Positions 33,340 through 42,756 of a DNA stretch of 64,000 nucleotides are shown piece after piece. Position 1 is the first letter of the stretch; each line of letters begins with the position of its first letter. Source of the stretch: Limnohabitans sp. 63ED37-2 (GTDB lineage: Bacteria; Pseudomonadota; Gammaproteobacteria; Burkholderiales; Burkholderiaceae_C); assembly GCF_001412535.1 (NCBI RefSeq), contig NZ_CP011774.1, positions 2,599,501 through 2,663,500 on the forward strand. The letters are read 5' to 3'. The translations under genes were made by a program, and so were the position numbers. The notes beneath the pieces are model-generated. The model saw only the letters and a list, made by a program, of their open reading frames with translations. It ran no database searches and had not been told where the DNA came from.

Positions 33340-36267
33340 ATGACCATGCAAACTGACCTGTCCATCCCCCCCACAACCTCTGGTCTGATGAGCCTGCCCA
33401 CCGACCGGGCCGACGCGGCCGCCTTGAACCCCCTGAACCACTACCAAATCATCCGCCGCAACGGTGCTGTGGTGCCTTTTGAGCCCAACAAAATCGCCGT
33501 GGCCATGATGAAAGCCTTCTTGGCGGTGCACGGCACCCAAGGTGCAGCATCTGCCAGCGTTCGTGAAGTGGTCGAAGAACTGACGCAAAACGTGGTCCGC
33601 GCCCTGATGCGCTCACGCCCCGGTGGTGGCACTTTCCACATTGAAGACGTGCAAGACCAGGTCGAATTGGGCCTGATGCGCAGCAGCAACCACGAAGTGG
33701 CCCGTGCCTATGTGTTGTACCGTGAGCGTCGCACCCAAGAGCGTTCACAGCAAAGCCAAGCCGTGTCACCCGTGGCTCAAGAGCCTGCATTGCAAGTCAT
33801 GGACCAAGGCCAACGTGTCGCCTTGGATCTGAAATACCTCAAAACCCTGATGGTGAACGCCTGTGCAGGCTTGGGCAAAGACGTCAGCCCCGAGCCCATC
33901 ATGGCCGAGACCATGCGCAACCTGTACGACGGTGTGCCCATGGAAGAGGTCTACAAAGCCTCCATCCTCGCCTCACGCACCCTGATCGAAAAAGACCCTG
34001 ACTACACCTACGTCACCGCCCGTCTGCTGATGCACACCATCGCCAAGGAAATCCTGGGCAAGGAAGTCACCCAAGACCAGATGGCCGAGGAGTACATCAA
34101 CTACTTCCCCCAGTTCATCAAAAAGGGCATCGACAACGACCTGCTGGACGCCAAGCTGGCCCAGTTTGACCTGAAAAAACTGGCCGAAGCCCTCAAGCCC
34201 GAGCGTGACCTGCAGTTCGACTACCTGGGCCTGCAGACCCTGTATGACCGCTATTTCCTGCACGTGCGCAAGCAACGCATCGAAATGCCCCAGGCCTTCT
34301 TCATGCGTGTGGCCATGGGCCTGTCGGTCAATGAAATTGACCGTGAGGCCCGCGCCATCGAATTCTATGAAGTCCTGTCGTCGTTCGACTTCATGTCGTC
34401 CACCCCCACATTGTTCAACAGCGGCACCTTGCGTCCCCAGCTGTCGAGCTGCTACCTGACCACCGTGCCCGACGACCTGGACGGCATTTACGAGTCCATC
34501 AAGGAAAATGCCTTGCTGTCCAAATTTGCGGGCGGTCTGGGCAACGACTGGACGCGTGTGCGGGCCATGGGCTCCCACATCAAGGGCACCAACGGTGAAT
34601 CCCAAGGCGTGGTGCCTTTCCTGAAAGTGGTCAACGACACGGCTGTGGCCGTGAACCAGGGCGGCAAGCGCAAGGGCGCGGTCTGCACGTATCTGGAGAC
34701 CTGGCACCTGGACATCGAGGAATTCCTGGAGCTGCGCAAGAACACCGGCGACGACCGCCGCCGCACCCACGACATGAACACGGCCAACTGGATCCCCGAC
34801 CTGTTCATGCGCCGCGTCATGGAAAAAGGCGACTGGACCTTGTTCTCGCCCTCTGACTGCCCGGATCTGCATGACAAATTCGGTGCCGACTTCGAAAAAG
34901 CCTACACCGCCTACGAAGCCAAAGCCGAACGTGGCGAGATCAAGCCCAGCAAAAAGGTGCCCGCCACCGACCTGTGGCGCAAGATGCTGTCGATGCTGTT
35001 CGAGACCGGCCATCCTTGGATCACCTTCAAAGACGCCTGCAACGTGCGCTCGCCTCAGCAGCACGCAGGTGTTGTGCACTCCTCCAACCTGTGCACCGAG
35101 ATCACACTCAACACCAGCGACACCGAAACCGCTGTTTGCAACCTGGGCTCGGTCAATTTGGCGCGTCACCTCAAGGACAGCTCCAGCGGCAAGGTCCTCG
35201 ACCATGACAAGCTGAAAAAGACCATTTCCACGGCCATGCGCATGTTGGACAACGTGATCGACATCAACTACTACGCGGTCAAAAAAGCACGCGACTCCAA
35301 CATCCGCCACCGCCCCGTGGGTCTGGGCCTGATGGCTTTCCAGGACGCGCTGTACGAGATGCGCATTTCTTACGCCTCGCAAGCCGCCGTCGAGTTTGCC
35401 GACCAGTCGATGGAAGCGATCTGCTACTACGCCTACTGGGCCTCCACCGAGTTGTCCAAAGAGCGCGGTCAGTACTCCAGCTACAAGGGTTCTTTGTGGG
35501 ACCAGGGCATCTTGCCTTTGGACACCATCGACTTGCTGGCCCGCGAGCGCGGCGGCTATGTGGAAGTGGACCGTTCGGCCACTCTGGACTGGAATGCCTT
35601 GCGCCAGAAAATCAAGGCGGACGGCATGCGCAACTCCAACTGCGTGGCGATTGCCCCCACCGCCACCATCTCCAACATCATTGGCGTGGACGCTTCGATC
35701 GAGCCTTGCTTTGGCAACCTGTCGGTCAAGTCCAACCTGTCGGGCGAGTTCACCGTCATCAACAGCTATTTGGTGCGTGACTTGAAGCGTCTGGGTTTGT
35801 GGGACGACGTGATGGTCATGGACCTGAAACACTTTGACGGCTCACTGCGTCCCATCGACCGTGTACCCCAGGACATCAAGGCTTTGTACGCGACCGCGTT
35901 TGAAGTCGAAACCACCTGGCTGGTCGAGGCTGCCGCGCGTCGCCAAAAGTGGATTGACCAAGCGCAGTCGCTCAACATTTACATGGCGGGTGCATCGGGC
36001 AAAAAACTCGACGACACCTACAAGCTCGCTTGGTTGCGCGGCCTGAAAACCACCTACTACTTGCGCACATCGAGCGCCACTCAAGTTGAGAAATCCACCG
36101 TGAATGCCGGCTCGCACAACGCGGTGTCTGCATCCGGTGCGCCGAGTGCTGGCATGGGTGCGATCGAGGCCGCTGCCGCTGCTGCACAAGCTCAAATGGC
36201 TGCTGTGCCGGCCACCGACATCAAGTTCTGCGCCATCGACGATCCAGGTTGCGAAGCTTGCCAGTGA
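33340..36267 (+). CDS. nrdA: Ribonucleoside-diphosphate reductase class Ia, alpha subunit NrdA
   Basis: A 975-residue large subunit that reduces ribonucleoside diphosphates to deoxy forms. The N-terminal ATP-cone (about residues 35-130; IIRRNGAVVPFEPNKIAVAM) gives dATP allosteric control. Active-site features are SSCYLTTVPDDLDGIYESI, NLCTEITLNTSDTETAVCNL (N-x-C-x-E) and the C-terminal redox pair in CAIDDPGCEACQ. A cluster of about 150 residues before the C-terminus is alanine-rich. ATG 33340 is chosen (33346 is equally possible); the frame upstream contains the NrdR boxes, so earlier starts are unlikely. Confidence 0.96.
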   Translation: MTMQTDLSIPPTTSGLMSLPTDRADAAALNPLNHYQIIRRNGAVVPFEPNKIAVAMMKAFLAVHGTQGAASASVREVVEELTQNVVRALMRSRPGGGTFHIEDVQDQVELGLMRSSNHEVARAYVLYRERRTQERSQQSQAVSPVAQEPALQVMDQGQRVALDLKYLKTLMVNACAGLGKDVSPEPIMAETMRNLYDGVPMEEVYKASILASRTLIEKDPDYTYVTARLLMHTIAKEILGKEVTQDQMAEEYINYFPQFIKKGIDNDLLDAKLAQFDLKKLAEALKPERDLQFDYLGLQTLYDRYFLHVRKQRIEMPQAFFMRVAMGLSVNEIDREARAIEFYEVLSSFDFMSSTPTLFNSGTLRPQLSSCYLTTVPDDLDGIYESIKENALLSKFAGGLGNDWTRVRAMGSHIKGTNGESQGVVPFLKVVNDTAVAVNQGGKRKGAVCTYLETWHLDIEEFLELRKNTGDDRRRTHDMNTANWIPDLFMRRVMEKGDWTLFSPSDCPDLHDKFGADFEKAYTAYEAKAERGEIKPSKKVPATDLWRKMLSMLFETGHPWITFKDACNVRSPQQHAGVVHSSNLCTEITLNTSDTETAVCNLGSVNLARHLKDSSSGKVLDHDKLKKTISTAMRMLDNVIDINYYAVKKARDSNIRHRPVGLGLMAFQDALYEMRISYASQAAVEFADQSMEAICYYAYWASTELSKERGQYSSYKGSLWDQGILPLDTIDLLARERGGYVEVDRSATLDWNALRQKIKADGMRNSNCVAIAPTATISNIIGVDASIEPCFGNLSVKSNLSGEFTVINSYLVRDLKRLGLWDDVMVMDLKHFDGSLRPIDRVPQDIKALYATAFEVETTWLVEAAARRQKWIDQAQSLNIYMAGASGKKLDDTYKLAWLRGLKTTYYLRTSSATQVEKSTVNAGSHNAVSASGAPSAGMGAIEAAAAAAQAQMAAVPATDIKFCAIDDPGCEACQ

Positions 36268-36408
36268 TGCGCCTTGCACCGTGCAGCGCATCCGCATGCG
36301 CTGTTCGATGCAATGGAACAACACTTCATGCTCAGCCTGTGTCCTAATTGGATGAACGGCTTTGCAATTTGTGGTCATGCTTTCATAATTTAAGAACTGG
36401 AATTTTTT

Positions 36409-37548
36409 ATGCTGTCCTGGGACGATCAAGTCAAACCCGCATTGCAACCCGCAATGCCCACTTTCACGGGTGCAGACCCCTCTGCAGCCACTGCTGCGCC
36501 GTCTTCAAACGCGGCTGCTTCTGCAGCACCGCGCCGCATGAACGCTGCCGACAAGCGCATCATCAACGGCCAGACCGACGTGAACCAGTTGGTGCCCTTC
36601 AAATACAAATGGGCTTGGGAAAAATACCTGGCCACCTGCGCCAACCACTGGATGCCGCAGGAAGTGAACATGAACCGCGACATCGCCTTGTGGAAAGACC
36701 CCAACGGTCTGACAGAAGACGAGCGTCGCATTGTCAAGCGCAACCTGGGTTTCTTTGTCACGGCCGACTCGCTGGCCGCCAACAACATCACCTTGGGCAC
36801 CTACCGCCACATCACGGCACCCGAGTGCCGCCAGTTCCTGTTGCGCCAGGCCTTTGAAGAAGCCATCCACACACACGCCTACCAATACATCGTCGAATCG
36901 CTGGGCCTGGACGAGTCGGAAATCTTCAACGCCTACAACGAAGTCAAATCCATCCGCGACAAAGACGAGTTCCTGATCCCGTTCATCAACGTGATCATGG
37001 ACCCCAACTTCAAGACCGGCACGCTGGAAACCGATCAGACGCTGCTCAAGTCCCTGATCGTGTTCGCCTGCCTGATGGAAGGTTTGTTCTTTTATGTGGG
37101 CTTTACACAGATTTTGGCGCTGGGCCGTCAAAACAAGATGACCGGTGCGGCCGAGCAGTACCAGTACATCCTGCGTGATGAGTCCATGCACTGCAACTTC
37201 GGCATTGACCTGATCAACACCGTCAAGTACGAAAATCCCCAGCTGTGGACCAATGAATTCAAAGCCGAGATCAAGGACCTGTTCCTCAAAGCGGTCGAAT
37301 TGGAATACCAATACGCGGAAGACACCATGCCCCGCGGCGTCTTGGGCATGAACGCTTCCATGTTCAAAGGCTATTTGCGCTACATCGCCAACCGCCGTGC
37401 CACCCAGATCGGTCTGGAAGCCTTGTTCCCGAACGAGGAAAATCCATTCCCTTGGATGAGCGAGATGATCGACCTGAAAAAGGAACGGAATTTCTTCGAA
37501 ACCCGGGTCATCGAATACCAAACCGGTGGGGCTTTGTCTTGGGACTGA
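36409..37548 (+). CDS. nrdB: Ribonucleoside-diphosphate reductase class Ia, beta subunit NrdB
   Basis: A 379-residue diiron-tyrosyl radical subunit. Metal ligands and radical site are visible: MPQEVNMNRD (Glu), FEEAIHTHAYQYIVESLG (Glu, His and the radical Tyr) and RDESMHCNFGIDL (Glu, His). The first 45 residues are an Ala/Pro/Ser-rich extension before the conserved core at DKRIINGQTDVNQLVPFKY. It follows nrdA by 141 bp, a gap that holds AT-rich sequence (36360-36400) but no clear hairpin, and ends at a strong terminator. Confidence 0.96.
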   Translation: MLSWDDQVKPALQPAMPTFTGADPSAATAAPSSNAAASAAPRRMNAADKRIINGQTDVNQLVPFKYKWAWEKYLATCANHWMPQEVNMNRDIALWKDPNGLTEDERRIVKRNLGFFVTADSLAANNITLGTYRHITAPECRQFLLRQAFEEAIHTHAYQYIVESLGLDESEIFNAYNEVKSIRDKDEFLIPFINVIMDPNFKTGTLETDQTLLKSLIVFACLMEGLFFYVGFTQILALGRQNKMTGAAEQYQYILRDESMHCNFGIDLINTVKYENPQLWTNEFKAEIKDLFLKAVELEYQYAEDTMPRGVLGMNASMFKGYLRYIANRRATQIGLEALFPNEENPFPWMSEMIDLKKERNFFETRVIEYQTGGALSWD

Positions 37549-37582
37549 TCTTCTGACTGACTTTTCCATGTCCCCCCTCATC

Positions 37583-37628
37583 AAGCCACTCGCCACCAAG
37601 TCTTCGGACTTTGGGCGAAGTGGCTTTT
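37583..37628 (+). terminator. Rho-independent terminator after nrdB
   Basis: The stem AAGCCACT/AGTGGCTT extends inward through CGCC/GGCG-like pairs and AAGTC/GACTT to a TTCG tetraloop, and is followed by TTTTCTG. It lies 35 bp after the nrdB stop and separates nrdAB from the histone-like gene. Confidence 0.8.
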
Positions 37629-37740
37629 CTGCGTTCATGGTGTTGGGGGATTCCCCAGCACCATGGATCGCTTTGTGCAATCCAACAAGCACCAAGCGTT
37701 CCCTTTCCGTTGAGTTCTCAACTTGATCAAGGAGAAAATC

Positions 37741-38256
37741 ATGGCAACTGCAAAAAAAGCAGCAGCAACAAAAGCTGCTCCAGCAAAAAAGGCCGCACCG
37801 GCCAAGAAAGCGGCTCCAGCTAAAAAAGTAGCCGCAGCCAAGAAACCCGCCGCTAAAAAAGCAGCTCCAGCAAAGAAAGCCGCTCCTGCCAAAAAAGCAG
37901 TCGCAGCCAAAAAGCCAGCCGCTAAAAAAGCAGCACCGGCCAAAAAAGCCGCTCCCGCCAAAAAAGTAGCAGCAGCCAAAAAGCCAGCCGCGAAAAAGGC
38001 AGCACCGGCCAAAAAAGCCGTTGCAAAGAAAGCTGTAGCGAAAAAAGCCGCTCCCGCCAAAAAAGCAGCACCGGCCAAAAAAGCCGCAGTCAAGAAGACT
38101 GCAGCCAAGAAGCCAGCTGCCAAAAAAGCGGTTGTGAAAAAAGCGGCCAAAAAACCAGCAGCAAAGAAGGCATCCAAAGCACCCGCTGCCCCGGCTGCAC
38201 AAACGACCCTGAATCCTCAAGCTGCGTGGCCGTTTCCTTCGGCCGCCAAGCCCTGA
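37741..38256 (+). CDS. Histone H1-like DNA-binding protein (KAAPAKKA repeats)
   Basis: A 171-residue, extremely lysine/alanine/proline-rich protein built from many copies of short units such as PAKKAAPAKKA and AAKKPAAKKA, followed by a short non-repetitive end ...TTLNPQAAWPFPSAAKP. It resembles the histone H1-like/AlgP/HctB proteins of Burkholderiales that condense DNA. AAGGAG lies directly before the ATG. The coding DNA is a near-tandem repeat (gccaaaaaagc-type units), so copy number is expected to vary between strains. It has its own terminator at 38281. Confidence 0.9.
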   Translation: MATAKKAAATKAAPAKKAAPAKKAAPAKKVAAAKKPAAKKAAPAKKAAPAKKAVAAKKPAAKKAAPAKKAAPAKKVAAAKKPAAKKAAPAKKAVAKKAVAKKAAPAKKAAPAKKAAVKKTAAKKPAAKKAVVKKAAKKPAAKKASKAPAAPAAQTTLNPQAAWPFPSAAKP

Positions 38257-38280
38257 TTCACCGTCTAGGCGCTAGCCACA

Positions 38281-38316
38281 AAGCCCGTCACTGGCAACAG
38301 TGCCGGGCTTTTTTCA
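38281..38316 (+). terminator. Rho-independent terminator after the histone-like gene
   Basis: Arms AAGCCCGTCACTG and CAGTGCCGGGCTT pair with one mismatch around GCAA and are followed by TTTTTT. It lies 24 bp after the stop codon. Confidence 0.88.
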
Positions 38317-38344
38317 TTCTGGATGGCGGCCGAACCGGCCCAGG

Positions 38345-39241
38345 TCAAGGGTAGAAACTGAGCAAGCGGTAATCTGTGAACACCAGCTCTGGTGACACCT
38401 GAACCTTCAAGCTGCCGGACCAGGACTGGCCCGGTGACAAGGTCGGTGGTGCGCCGGTCTGTGCAGGCAAGAGCACAGTGCGCAAGACCAGCTTGCCTTG
38501 TGGATCCATCAAACTCAGCTCCAGGGCCGTCATGCCCAATACACTGCGCGTGGTGTTGCGCACGGACCAAGTCAGAACATGGTCTTCACTGCGCTGCACG
38601 AGGCTGGAACTGTCGATGACCACACCCTCTGCGTCACGCAAAGGGCTGATTTCACAACCCAAGGACTGGCACACCTGGCGCACCGCCGGTTCACTGGCTG
38701 GCCACGCCGCCACAATGGCATCTCTTTGGAGGTAAGCCAGATGCAGCACCAACAATAAACCCAAGCTCAACAAGCCCCATGCTGCAAGCCATGTCTTGGA
38801 GGCCGCAGGAGCGGTGACTTTTTCTGTCTGTTCCGAGGGCTCCATCACCCAGGGCTCAGACTTGAAACTGGACAAAGCACTTTCAAAAGCGGCCAACTCG
38901 GCTTGCGCGTGCCGTGTTTGAACAGGCTTGTGGTGGTCTTCCTTTTTCTTCAGAAAATCATCGAGTGCGATGCGCTCAGCCGAATCAGCCACGGCGTCGG
39001 GCGCCTCCTGCAAAGCCTGCGTTGTGCTCAAAGCGCCTGCATCGGGTGCATCAGGCAGCGGCACAAAGTCAGGTGAACGAACTGGCTCGGCAAGCGTTGG
39101 TGACCAGCGCAGTACAAGTCCGGTGCTGTCAAAAACATGGTTGCAGGCGCCGCATCGCAACCAGCCTTTGGCAGCTTGCAGGTGGGCGTCCCCCAGCTGA
39201 TAAACCGTGGTGCACGAAGGACAGCGGGTGATCCTGTTCAT
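38345..39241 (-). CDS. Zinc-ribbon (MJ0042-type) and DUF3426 protein
   Basis: A 298-residue protein. Residues 1-37 form a zinc ribbon with C7-x2-C10 and C30-x2-C33 (RCPSCTTVYQL, LRCGACNHVF). A long low-complexity linker follows, then one membrane helix (about 150-170, TWLAAWGLLSLGLLLVLHLAY) and the periplasmic DUF3426 domain with EGVVIDSSSLVQ and LELSLMDPQGKLVL. It lies 69 bp downstream of prmA on the same strand, the usual neighbour in Burkholderiales. Function unknown. Confidence 0.88.
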   Translation of the reverse strand: MNRITRCPSCTTVYQLGDAHLQAAKGWLRCGACNHVFDSTGLVLRWSPTLAEPVRSPDFVPLPDAPDAGALSTTQALQEAPDAVADSAERIALDDFLKKKEDHHKPVQTRHAQAELAAFESALSSFKSEPWVMEPSEQTEKVTAPAASKTWLAAWGLLSLGLLLVLHLAYLQRDAIVAAWPASEPAVRQVCQSLGCEISPLRDAEGVVIDSSSLVQRSEDHVLTWSVRNTTRSVLGMTALELSLMDPQGKLVLRTVLLPAQTGAPPTLSPGQSWSGSLKVQVSPELVFTDYRLLSFYP

Positions 39242-39310
39242 GGCCAGATTGTAGACAGGCTCATGCAGGACTTGAGGGTAGGCGTTGTCCGGGCCACGCC
39301 AATGGCCGCT

Positions 39311-40207
39311 TCAGGCGGAATGAGCCACCGCCTTGGCGGTCATCAAAATCCAACCCTCTTGGGTGTCGGCCACTTCGAGGGCCAGCCAAGGCGCGTAAGC
39401 GGCTTTGAGCTCCTCGGCCTGCCGCTCAAGGATACCGGCCAAGACCAAATGGCCACCAGGCGACACATAAGAACACAACAATGGGGCCAACACCTTCAAG
39501 GGTGTGGCCAAAATATTGGCCAAGACCGTCTGGTACTGGCCCTGTGCTTTGTCGGGCAGGCCCGCCTTCAACTGCACACCATTGGCCTGCGCATTCAACT
39601 CGGTCGAGGTCACTGCAGCGTCGTCAATGTCGACGGCATCGATGTCCAGGGCGCCGTATTTGGCCGCACCGATGGCCAAAATGCCCGAGCCACAACCGTA
39701 GTCGAGCACACGTTGCCCCTGCACGCCATGCTGCGCAATCCAGCGCAGGCACATGCGGGTGGTGGGGTGGGTACCGGTGCCAAAAGCCAAACCCGGATCG
39801 AGACGGATGATTTGGCGGGCTTGTTTGGGCGGTTCGTGCCAGGTGGGGACGATCCAGAAATCAGGGGTCACCTCGACGGGCGCAAACTGCGACTGGGTCA
39901 AGCGCACCCAGTCTTGGTCTTCCACGGTCTGGATGCCCAACAACTGGCAGTCCTCAAAAAAGTCTTGCGCACCCAGCAAAACCGCCGCCTCCTTGGCCGC
40001 GGCTTCTTGGGCAAACAAGGCCACCATGCGCGAACGCTGCCAGCCGTCTTTGGGCGGGGGCATGCCCGGCTCGCCAAACAGCGCTTGTTCGGCAGGCGTC
40101 TGGGCATCAGCATCTTCGACCGACACGCTCAATGCGTCCAGGGCATCGAGCGCATCACTCAGCACGTCCACCCGGTCTTCGGGGCACAGCAAGCTCAGTT
40201 CATACAT
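39311..40207 (-). CDS. prmA: Ribosomal protein L11 methyltransferase PrmA
   Basis: A 298-residue SAM-dependent enzyme that trimethylates L11. The substrate-binding N-terminal domain occupies about 1-60; the linker is followed by LDPGLAFGTGTHPTTRMCL, motif I VLDYGCGSGILAIGAAKYG and LANILATPL (the N-I-L loop). ATG 40207 is chosen over a longer frame from 40237, since the conserved YELSLLCPED begins here. It starts 5 bp after accC, so the acc genes and prmA form an operon. Confidence 0.94.
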   Translation of the reverse strand: MYELSLLCPEDRVDVLSDALDALDALSVSVEDADAQTPAEQALFGEPGMPPPKDGWQRSRMVALFAQEAAAKEAAVLLGAQDFFEDCQLLGIQTVEDQDWVRLTQSQFAPVEVTPDFWIVPTWHEPPKQARQIIRLDPGLAFGTGTHPTTRMCLRWIAQHGVQGQRVLDYGCGSGILAIGAAKYGALDIDAVDIDDAAVTSTELNAQANGVQLKAGLPDKAQGQYQTVLANILATPLKVLAPLLCSYVSPGGHLVLAGILERQAEELKAAYAPWLALEVADTQEGWILMTAKAVAHSA

Positions 40208-40212
40208 AAAGG

Positions 40213-41562
40213 TCAGCGCTTGTGTTGACTCAGCCAATGTTCCAAATAATGGATATTGGTGCCGCCTTGCATGAACTTGGCGTCCACCATCAACTCGCGG
40301 TGCAAGGGGATGTTGGTGCTGATGCCTTCGATCACGGTTTCATTCAAAGCGGTTTGCATGCGGGCCAAAGCCTGCTCGCGGGTGTCGCCATGCACGATCA
40401 GTTTGCCAATCATCGAGTCGTAGTTCGGCGGCACAAAGTAATTGTTGTACACGTGCGAATCCACCCGAACACCGGGCCCACCCGGCATGTGCCAGGATGT
40501 GACGCGGCCGGGCGAAGGTGTGAACTTAAAGGGATCTTCGGCGTTGATGCGGCATTCAATGGCATGACCCCGGATCTGGATCTGCTTTTGGGTGAAAGGC
40601 AACTTCTCACCGGCGGCGACCATGATCTGCGTCTTAACGATGTCCACACCCGTGACCCACTCGGTCACCGGGTGCTCGACTTGCACACGGGTGTTCATCT
40701 CGATGAAATAGAACTCGCCGTTTTCGTAGAGGAATTCAAACGTGCCCGCCCCGCGGTAGTTGATCTTTTTGCAAGCGGCCACACAGCGCTCGCCAATCTT
40801 GTCGATCAGCTTGCGTGGAATGCCGGGTGCAGGGGCTTCTTCGATCACTTTTTGGTGACGCCGCTGCATCGAACAGTCGCGTTCACCCAAATACACCGCG
40901 TTGCGGTGCTTGTCGGCCAAAATCTGGATCTCGACGTGGCGGGGGTTCTGCAAGAACTTTTCCATGTAGACCGCAGGATTGCCAAAAGCAGCACCGGCTT
41001 CGGCCTTGGTCATTTGTACCGCGTTCACCAGGGCTGCCTCGGTGTGCACCACACGCATGCCGCGACCACCGCCGCCGCCCGCGGCCTTGATGATGACCGG
41101 GTAACCCACGGATTTGGCGATGCGTCGGATTTGCACCGGGTCATCGGGCAGCTCGCCTTCGGAGCCGGGCACACACGGCACACCGGCACGGATCATGGCC
41201 TGTTTGGCCGAGACCTTGTCGCCCATGATGCGGATCGACTCGGGGGTGGGACCAATGAACTGGAAACCGCTTTTTTCAACCCGCTCGGCAAAGTCGGCGT
41301 TCTCGCTCAAAAAGCCGTAGCCAGGGTGAATCGCTTCGGCATCCGTGACTTCGGCGGCCGAGATGATGGCGGGCATATTGAGGTAGCTCAGCGGGGAGGC
41401 TGCCGGACCAATACAAACGGCTTCTTCGGCCAACTTGACGTATTTGGCTTCTTTGTCGGCTTCGGAATAGACCATCACCGCTTTGACGCCCAACTCGCGA
41501 CAAGCGCGTTGGATGCGCAAGGCGATTTCGCCTCGGTTGGCGACCAGGATTTTCTTGAACAT
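40213..41562 (-). CDS. accC: Acetyl-CoA carboxylase biotin carboxylase AccC
   Basis: A 449-residue ATP-grasp enzyme that carboxylates biotin on AccB in the first step of fatty acid synthesis. N-terminal KILVANRGEIALRI, the glycine-rich ATP lid IIKAAGGGGGRGMRVV, the catalytic region EMNTRVQVEHPVTEWVTGVD and FTPSPGRVTSWHMPGG are all present. It follows accB by 15 bp. Confidence 0.97.
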   Translation of the reverse strand: MFKKILVANRGEIALRIQRACRELGVKAVMVYSEADKEAKYVKLAEEAVCIGPAASPLSYLNMPAIISAAEVTDAEAIHPGYGFLSENADFAERVEKSGFQFIGPTPESIRIMGDKVSAKQAMIRAGVPCVPGSEGELPDDPVQIRRIAKSVGYPVIIKAAGGGGGRGMRVVHTEAALVNAVQMTKAEAGAAFGNPAVYMEKFLQNPRHVEIQILADKHRNAVYLGERDCSMQRRHQKVIEEAPAPGIPRKLIDKIGERCVAACKKINYRGAGTFEFLYENGEFYFIEMNTRVQVEHPVTEWVTGVDIVKTQIMVAAGEKLPFTQKQIQIRGHAIECRINAEDPFKFTPSPGRVTSWHMPGGPGVRVDSHVYNNYFVPPNYDSMIGKLIVHGDTREQALARMQTALNETVIEGISTNIPLHRELMVDAKFMQGGTNIHYLEHWLSQHKR

Positions 41563-41577
41563 GAAATCCCCGTGGCT

Positions 41578-42036
41578 TTATTCGACGATGAAAAGAGGCT
41601 GACCGTATTCCACGGCCTGACCGTTTTCACACAGGATCTGCGTGACGGTGCCGGCTTTGTCGGATTCGATCTCGTTGAGGATCTTCATCGCTTCGATGAT
41701 GCACAGGGTGTCACCCTCTTTGACCACCGAGCCGATCTGGATGAATGGCGCCGAGCCAGGGCTGGACGAGCGGTAAAACGTGCCCACCATGGGCGACTTG
41801 ACGGCGTGACCGGCGGGCGCTGAAGCCACCACAGGGGGCGCCTCCACCGCGGGCGCCGCCGGGGCCACCGGGGCAGGGGCTGCGACCACGGGAGCAGCTT
41901 GTTGCAACACCACAGGCTGTGCCACCCCCATGCTCTTGACAATGCGGACCTTGCCTTCGGCTTCTGTGATTTCCAGTTCCGACACGTTCGAATCGGACAC
42001 CAAGTCAATCAGTGTTTTGAGTTTGCGCAAATCCAT
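41578..42036 (-). CDS. accB: Biotin carboxyl carrier protein AccB
   Basis: A 152-residue carrier. The biotinylated lysine is K118 in CIIEAMKILNEIESD; the N-terminal MDLRKLKTLIDLVSDSNVSELEI and an Ala/Pro linker (about 48-78) are typical. It heads the accB-accC-prmA operon. The 159 bp upstream contain AT-rich sequence (42060-42110) suited to a promoter. Confidence 0.96.
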   Translation of the reverse strand: MDLRKLKTLIDLVSDSNVSELEITEAEGKVRIVKSMGVAQPVVLQQAAPVVAAPAPVAPAAPAVEAPPVVASAPAGHAVKSPMVGTFYRSSSPGSAPFIQIGSVVKEGDTLCIIEAMKILNEIESDKAGTVTQILCENGQAVEYGQPLFIVE

Positions 42037-42163
42037 AGATCCTCCATTGCTTGAGCATGTGTAATGGAGCGAATTTACACCAAATTCTAGTCAAAATACA
42101 TGAATTTACCTTTTCTTATCCGAATCAGTCTCACGGACAATGGCGTTTCGGCGCTTTTCTCGG

Positions 42164-42183
42164 GGCCCCTTCGGCAAGGGGCC
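42164..42183. repeat. Inverted repeat (8-bp perfect stem)
   Basis: GGCCCCTT-CGGC-AAGGGGCC lies 13 bp after the TlpA-like gene stop. It has no T run on either side, so it would be at most an RNA-stabilising or weak termination hairpin. Confidence 0.5.
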
Positions 42184-42195
42184 AAGGGGAATGTC

Positions 42196-42756
42196 TCAAA
42201 GGGTGGCACTGCGCCACTGAAACAAATCATCCGGCGTCAGCTGCCCCATCTTCTGCCGCCAAATGCTGCCATCTGCTTTGAAAAATACTGTAAATGGCAA
42301 ACCACCCGCCGCATTGCCCAAGGATTTGGCCAACTCCGTGCCCGCCAAACCCGCCATGCCAATGGGGAAACCCAGTGGCTGGCGGTCCAAAAAGCGACGC
42401 ACAGCACTGGGTTGGTCAATGGCCAAAGCCACCACTTGATGGCCTTTGGCCGTGTTTTCCCGCCAGAAGGCCTCAATCATGGGCAACTCATCGATGCACG
42501 GCGGGCACCAAGTGGCCCAAAAGTTCAACAACAGCGGTTTGCCCTGGAAACCGGCCATGGCCAAGGCCTCGCCGGAGGGTGACTCAAATTGCTGACCCCA
42601 AAACGGGTGGCTGGCTGCTTGAGCCACGTCCCGAGGTTCAAAACGCCACAAGGCCACGCCGACCCCGGCGACAGCGGCTGCAGCACCTGCCCCCCAAATC
42701 AAGTGGCGTCTGGAAGGGGTTGCAGTGGATGGATTCATGCTCGAATTGTCTTTCAT
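42196..42756 (-). CDS. TlpA-family membrane-anchored thioredoxin
   Basis: A 186-residue thiol-disulfide oxidoreductase. A signal anchor (about 17-38, RRHLIWGAGAAAAVAGVGVALW) is followed by a thioredoxin fold with the active-site C84-P-P-C87 in LLNFWATWCPPCIDELPMI, and by cis-Pro in GGLPFTVFF. It probably acts in the periplasm, for instance in cytochrome c maturation, but no specific partner is adjacent. It overlaps the hypothetical gene upstream by 4 bp; a second in-frame ATG six codons in is possible. Confidence 0.9.
   Translation of the reverse strand: MKDNSSMNPSTATPSRRHLIWGAGAAAAVAGVGVALWRFEPRDVAQAASHPFWGQQFESPSGEALAMAGFQGKPLLLNFWATWCPPCIDELPMIEAFWRENTAKGHQVVALAIDQPSAVRRFLDRQPLGFPIGMAGLAGTELAKSLGNAAGGLPFTVFFKADGSIWRQKMGQLTPDDLFQWRSATL

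Noticed and set aside
33973..35832. 619-codon minus-strand open frame opposite nrdA
   Set aside because: nrdA is unmistakable on the other strand; the antisense frame is Gln/His/Val-rich and has no domain.
37741..38200. Regular short repeats that could suggest a CRISPR-like or satellite array
   Set aside because: The repeats are in frame and encode KAAPAKKA units; there are no unique spacers and no cas genes.
36505..38220. 571-codon minus-strand open frame spanning nrdB and the histone-like gene, rich in Phe, Gly and Cys
   Set aside because: It is the complement of nrdB plus the lysine/alanine repeats; it runs through a strong terminator and has no independent support.
42164..42183. 8-bp hairpin considered as a terminator of the TlpA-like gene
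   Set aside because: No T run follows on either strand, so it is listed only as an inverted repeat.
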